The translations under genes and the position numbers were made by a program. The notes below the pieces were generated by a model. The model was given only the letters and a program-made list of their open reading frames with translations. It did not search any database and had not been told where the DNA came from. A stretch of DNA of 8,610 nt, taken from positions 32,362 through 40,971 of the forward strand of contig DIFQ01000098.1 of assembly GCA_002419215.1 (NCBI GenBank), given 5' to 3'. Positions 7,449 through 8,610 of this stretch are shown here, in pieces. Within the stretch, counting starts at the first letter, position 1. Each line of letters opens with the position of its first letter. Source of the DNA: Syntrophaceae bacterium UBA5744. GTDB lineage: Bacteria > Desulfobacterota > Syntrophia > Syntrophales > UBA2192.

Positions 7449-7462
7449 TTGCATTTCTGCAA
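7449..7462. promoter_or_regulatory. Candidate activator site 1 (TGCA-N4-TGCA dyad)
   Basis: TTGCA-TTTC-TGCAA is a perfect 5-bp dyad. Two further matching bases lie outside it (ATgTTGCA against TGCAAtAT, 7446-7465). The two TGCA cores start 8 bases apart, as in two more dyads downstream. It is centred about 195 bases before the predicted sigma-54 start, in the usual range for an upstream activating sequence. Assignment to the adjacent activator is inference. Confidence 0.5.
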
Positions 7463-7510
7463 TATTTAAATAATACCAAGTACTTGAATTTCAATCACGG
7501 TCCCGTGCTG

Positions 7511-7522
7511 TGCAGACCTGCA
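7511..7522. promoter_or_regulatory. Candidate activator site 2 (TGCA-N4-TGCA dyad)
   Basis: TGCAG-AC-CTGCA is a perfect 5-bp dyad with TGCA cores 8 bases apart, the same geometry as site 1 (offset 61 bases). Both sites also share a C just before the second core and an AA or A just after it. It is centred about 134 bases before the predicted transcription start. Confidence 0.5.
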
Positions 7523-7586
7523 ACTCTGCCGGCCGGGCCGATTTTTTTTGCACCGCAACATCATTCAATGTTTACTCAATATTAAT

Positions 7587-7620
7587 GGGGCCTTGTGCAG
7601 TATTGCACAGCCCCTTTTTT
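7587..7620 (+). terminator. Intrinsic terminator after the activator gene
   Basis: GGGG (7587-7590) pairs with CCCC (7611-7614). After a two-base CC bulge, TTGTGCA (7593-7599) pairs with TGCACAG (7604-7610), closing a GTAT tetraloop, and six Ts follow. It ends the tex-activator transcript and insulates the downstream promoter. The inner stem is itself a third TGCA-N4-TGCA dyad (7596-7607), so the same DNA may also bind the activator. Confidence 0.88.
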
Positions 7621-7624
7621 GTGC

Positions 7625-7639
7625 TGGCACGGCCCATGT
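7625..7639 (+). promoter_or_regulatory. Candidate sigma-54 promoter for the dehydratase gene
   Basis: The -24 element CTGGCACG is a full match to the YTGGCACG consensus (TGGCAC at 7625-7630). The -12 element at the correct spacing reads ATGTA instead of TTGCA/T, so the conserved GC is GT. The predicted start is near 7651, giving a leader of about 137 bases. It starts 5 bases after the T-tract of the preceding terminator and lies downstream of a sigma-54 activator gene, which raises its credibility despite the imperfect -12. Confidence 0.55.
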
Positions 7640-7662
7640 AATAGGAGCCGGCCAGGACAGAT

Positions 7663-7718
7663 GCGGTGGTGCTCATTTTACACCGCCCCGCAAGGGCTGG
7701 TAAATCCGGAACGTCCGG
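7663..7718 (+). other. Leader hairpins upstream of the dehydratase gene
   Basis: In the predicted untranslated leader, GCGGTG (7663-7668) pairs with CACCGC (7681-7686). GCCC (7685-7688) can instead pair with GGGC (7694-7697), competing by two bases. A third small hairpin is CCGGA-ACG-TCCGG (7706-7718). There is no T-tract, and the ribosome binding site is not obviously sequestered. Function is unknown. Confidence 0.35.
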
Positions 7719-7770
7719 TTGATATCGGCGAGAAAAAAGTGGCCGCCGACCGTTACAGCCCGTTCTTTTA

Positions 7771-7778
7771 AAAGGAGG
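7771..7778 (+). promoter_or_regulatory. Strong ribosome binding site of the dehydratase gene
   Basis: AAAGGAGG lies 9 bases before ATG 7788 and closely complements the 16S rRNA tail, fixing the start and predicting high translation. Confidence 0.9.
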
Positions 7779-7787
7779 TTTTGATTT

Positions 7788-8610
7788 ATGCCGTTGAAAA
7801 CACCCGAACAGTACGAAGAGAGTCTGCGCAAGATGAACTTCAAGGTTTACCTGATGGGCGAGGAGGTCGCCAATGTCGTCGACCACCCCATCATCCGCCC
7901 CTCGATGAACTCCGTGAAGATGACCTACACGCTCGCTCAAGACCCGCAGTACGCGGAGCTCATGACGGCGAAGTCGTCCCTGACGGGCAAGACGATCAAC
8001 CGCTTCTGCCACCTGCACCAGAGCCCGGAAGACCTGGTTAAGAAGGTGAAGATGCAGCGCCTGGTGGGACAGAAGACGGCCGCCTGCTTCCAGCGCTGCG
8101 TGGGCATGGACGCCGTCAACGCCGTGGACAGCGTGACCTTCGAGATGGACCGGAAGCTGGGCACCGAGTACCACAAGCGCTTCCGCAACTTCATGTTGAA
8201 GATGCAGGAAGAGGACTGGACCGTCGACGGCGCCATGACGGACGTCAAGGGCAACCGGGGTTTGAACCCCGGCAAGCAGGCCGACGCCGACCTGTTCTGC
8301 CGCGTCGTTGAGCGGCGCAAGGACGGCATCGTCGTGCGGGGCTGCAAGGCCCACCAGACGGGCGCCCTCAATTCCCACTGGATCCTCGTGATGCCCACCC
8401 TCACGATGACGAAGGAAGACGCCGATTTCGCCCTGTCCTTCGTGGCCCCGGCCGACGCCGAGGGCATCTTCTACATCTACGGCCGCCAGTCCTGCGACAC
8501 GCGCAAGCTCGAGGGCGGCCAGTTCGACATGGGCAACAAGGAGTTCGGCGGCCACGAGGCCATGATGATCTTCGACGACCTCTTCGTCCCCTGGGAGAAC
8601 GTCTTCATGT
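7788..8610 (+). CDS. abfD: 4-hydroxybutyryl-CoA dehydratase-like protein (partial, 3' end missing)
   Basis: The first 274 codons of a gene cut by the window end; the full family length is about 490 residues. The family uses FAD and a [4Fe-4S] cluster to dehydrate 4-hydroxybutyryl-CoA to crotonyl-CoA, with vinylacetyl-CoA isomerase activity (family knowledge). C100 and C104 in AACFQRCVGMDAVNAV match the two cluster cysteines at 99 and 103 of the Clostridium aminobutyricum enzyme. They argue against the related HpaB flavin hydroxylases. The remaining ligands (His292 and Cys299 there) lie beyond the window. The flavin-binding middle domain is recognisable around KAHQTGALNSHWILVMPT (187-204), and FGGHEAMMIFDDLFVPWENVF (253-273) leads to the missing half. 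The protein is cytoplasmic with no signal. It would link 4-hydroxybutyrate or succinate-derived carbon to crotonyl-CoA and butyrate-type metabolism; a paralog acting on another acyl-CoA cannot be excluded. Control is probably sigma-54 dependent through the upstream activator. Confidence 0.88.
   Translation, partial: MPLKTPEQYEESLRKMNFKVYLMGEEVANVVDHPIIRPSMNSVKMTYTLAQDPQYAELMTAKSSLTGKTINRFCHLHQSPEDLVKKVKMQRLVGQKTAACFQRCVGMDAVNAVDSVTFEMDRKLGTEYHKRFRNFMLKMQEEDWTVDGAMTDVKGNRGLNPGKQADADLFCRVVERRKDGIVVRGCKAHQTGALNSHWILVMPTLTMTKEDADFALSFVAPADAEGIFYIYGRQSCDTRKLEGGQFDMGNKEFGGHEAMMIFDDLFVPWENVFM

Noticed and set aside
7527..7549. Additional terminator: G/C-rich CGGCCGGGCCG followed by eight Ts
   Set aside because: The dyad leaves only about three stable pairs once a loop is allowed, and the strong terminator at 7587-7620 suffices.
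7572..8555. 327-codon minus-strand open frame opposite the dehydratase gene
   Set aside because: Its translation is low-complexity and the plus strand carries a clear enzyme with a strong ribosome binding site.

Overview
The window looks like chromosomal DNA from an anaerobic, selenocysteine-using bacterium, probably a deltaproteobacterium/Desulfobacterota relative such as the syntrophs. That placement is inference. It rests on the combination of a bacterial tRNA-Sec gene, a sigma-54 enhancer-binding regulator, a 4-hydroxybutyryl-CoA dehydratase-type enzyme and an ATPase resembling those of PEP-CTERM/exosortase loci. Composition changes across the window: bases 1621-1680 (left block) are 29/60 G+C, while bases 4321-4380 (right block) are 41/60. 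The change falls around the tRNA-Sec gene.

Layout: bases 1-334 hold no gene I can support. Two minus-strand genes follow. The first is a 154-residue protein of unknown function (335-799). The second is a 396-residue ExeA/GspA-type AAA ATPase with a coiled-coil, lysine-rich tail (1019-2209). Bases 2210-2446 are non-coding. Bases 2447-2580 are a diverged, apparently decayed tandem copy of the tRNA-Sec gene together with its promoter. The intact gene selC (2668-2765) follows, with a textbook promoter and a perfect 17-bp terminator palindrome.

The right block is all plus strand. It holds tex (3003-5306), then after 55 bp a sigma-54-dependent activator with a CBS pair, two PAS domains, an AAA+ domain and a Fis-type helix-turn-helix (5362-7431). 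A 356-bp regulatory interval follows. Finally comes the first 274 codons of a 4-hydroxybutyryl-CoA dehydratase-like gene (abfD-like, 7788 to the window end).

The regulator and the dehydratase gene form a likely control circuit. The interval between them holds three dyads with the same TGCA-N4-TGCA geometry, an intrinsic terminator, a sigma-54 -24 element (TGGCACG) and a strong ribosome binding site. I infer that the activator binds the dyads and switches on the dehydratase gene from a sigma-54 promoter, perhaps in response to adenylate state through its CBS domains. The two observations most worth following are the second tRNA-Sec-like unit, whose anticodon position reads UUA, and the repeated dyads, one of which is also the terminator stem.
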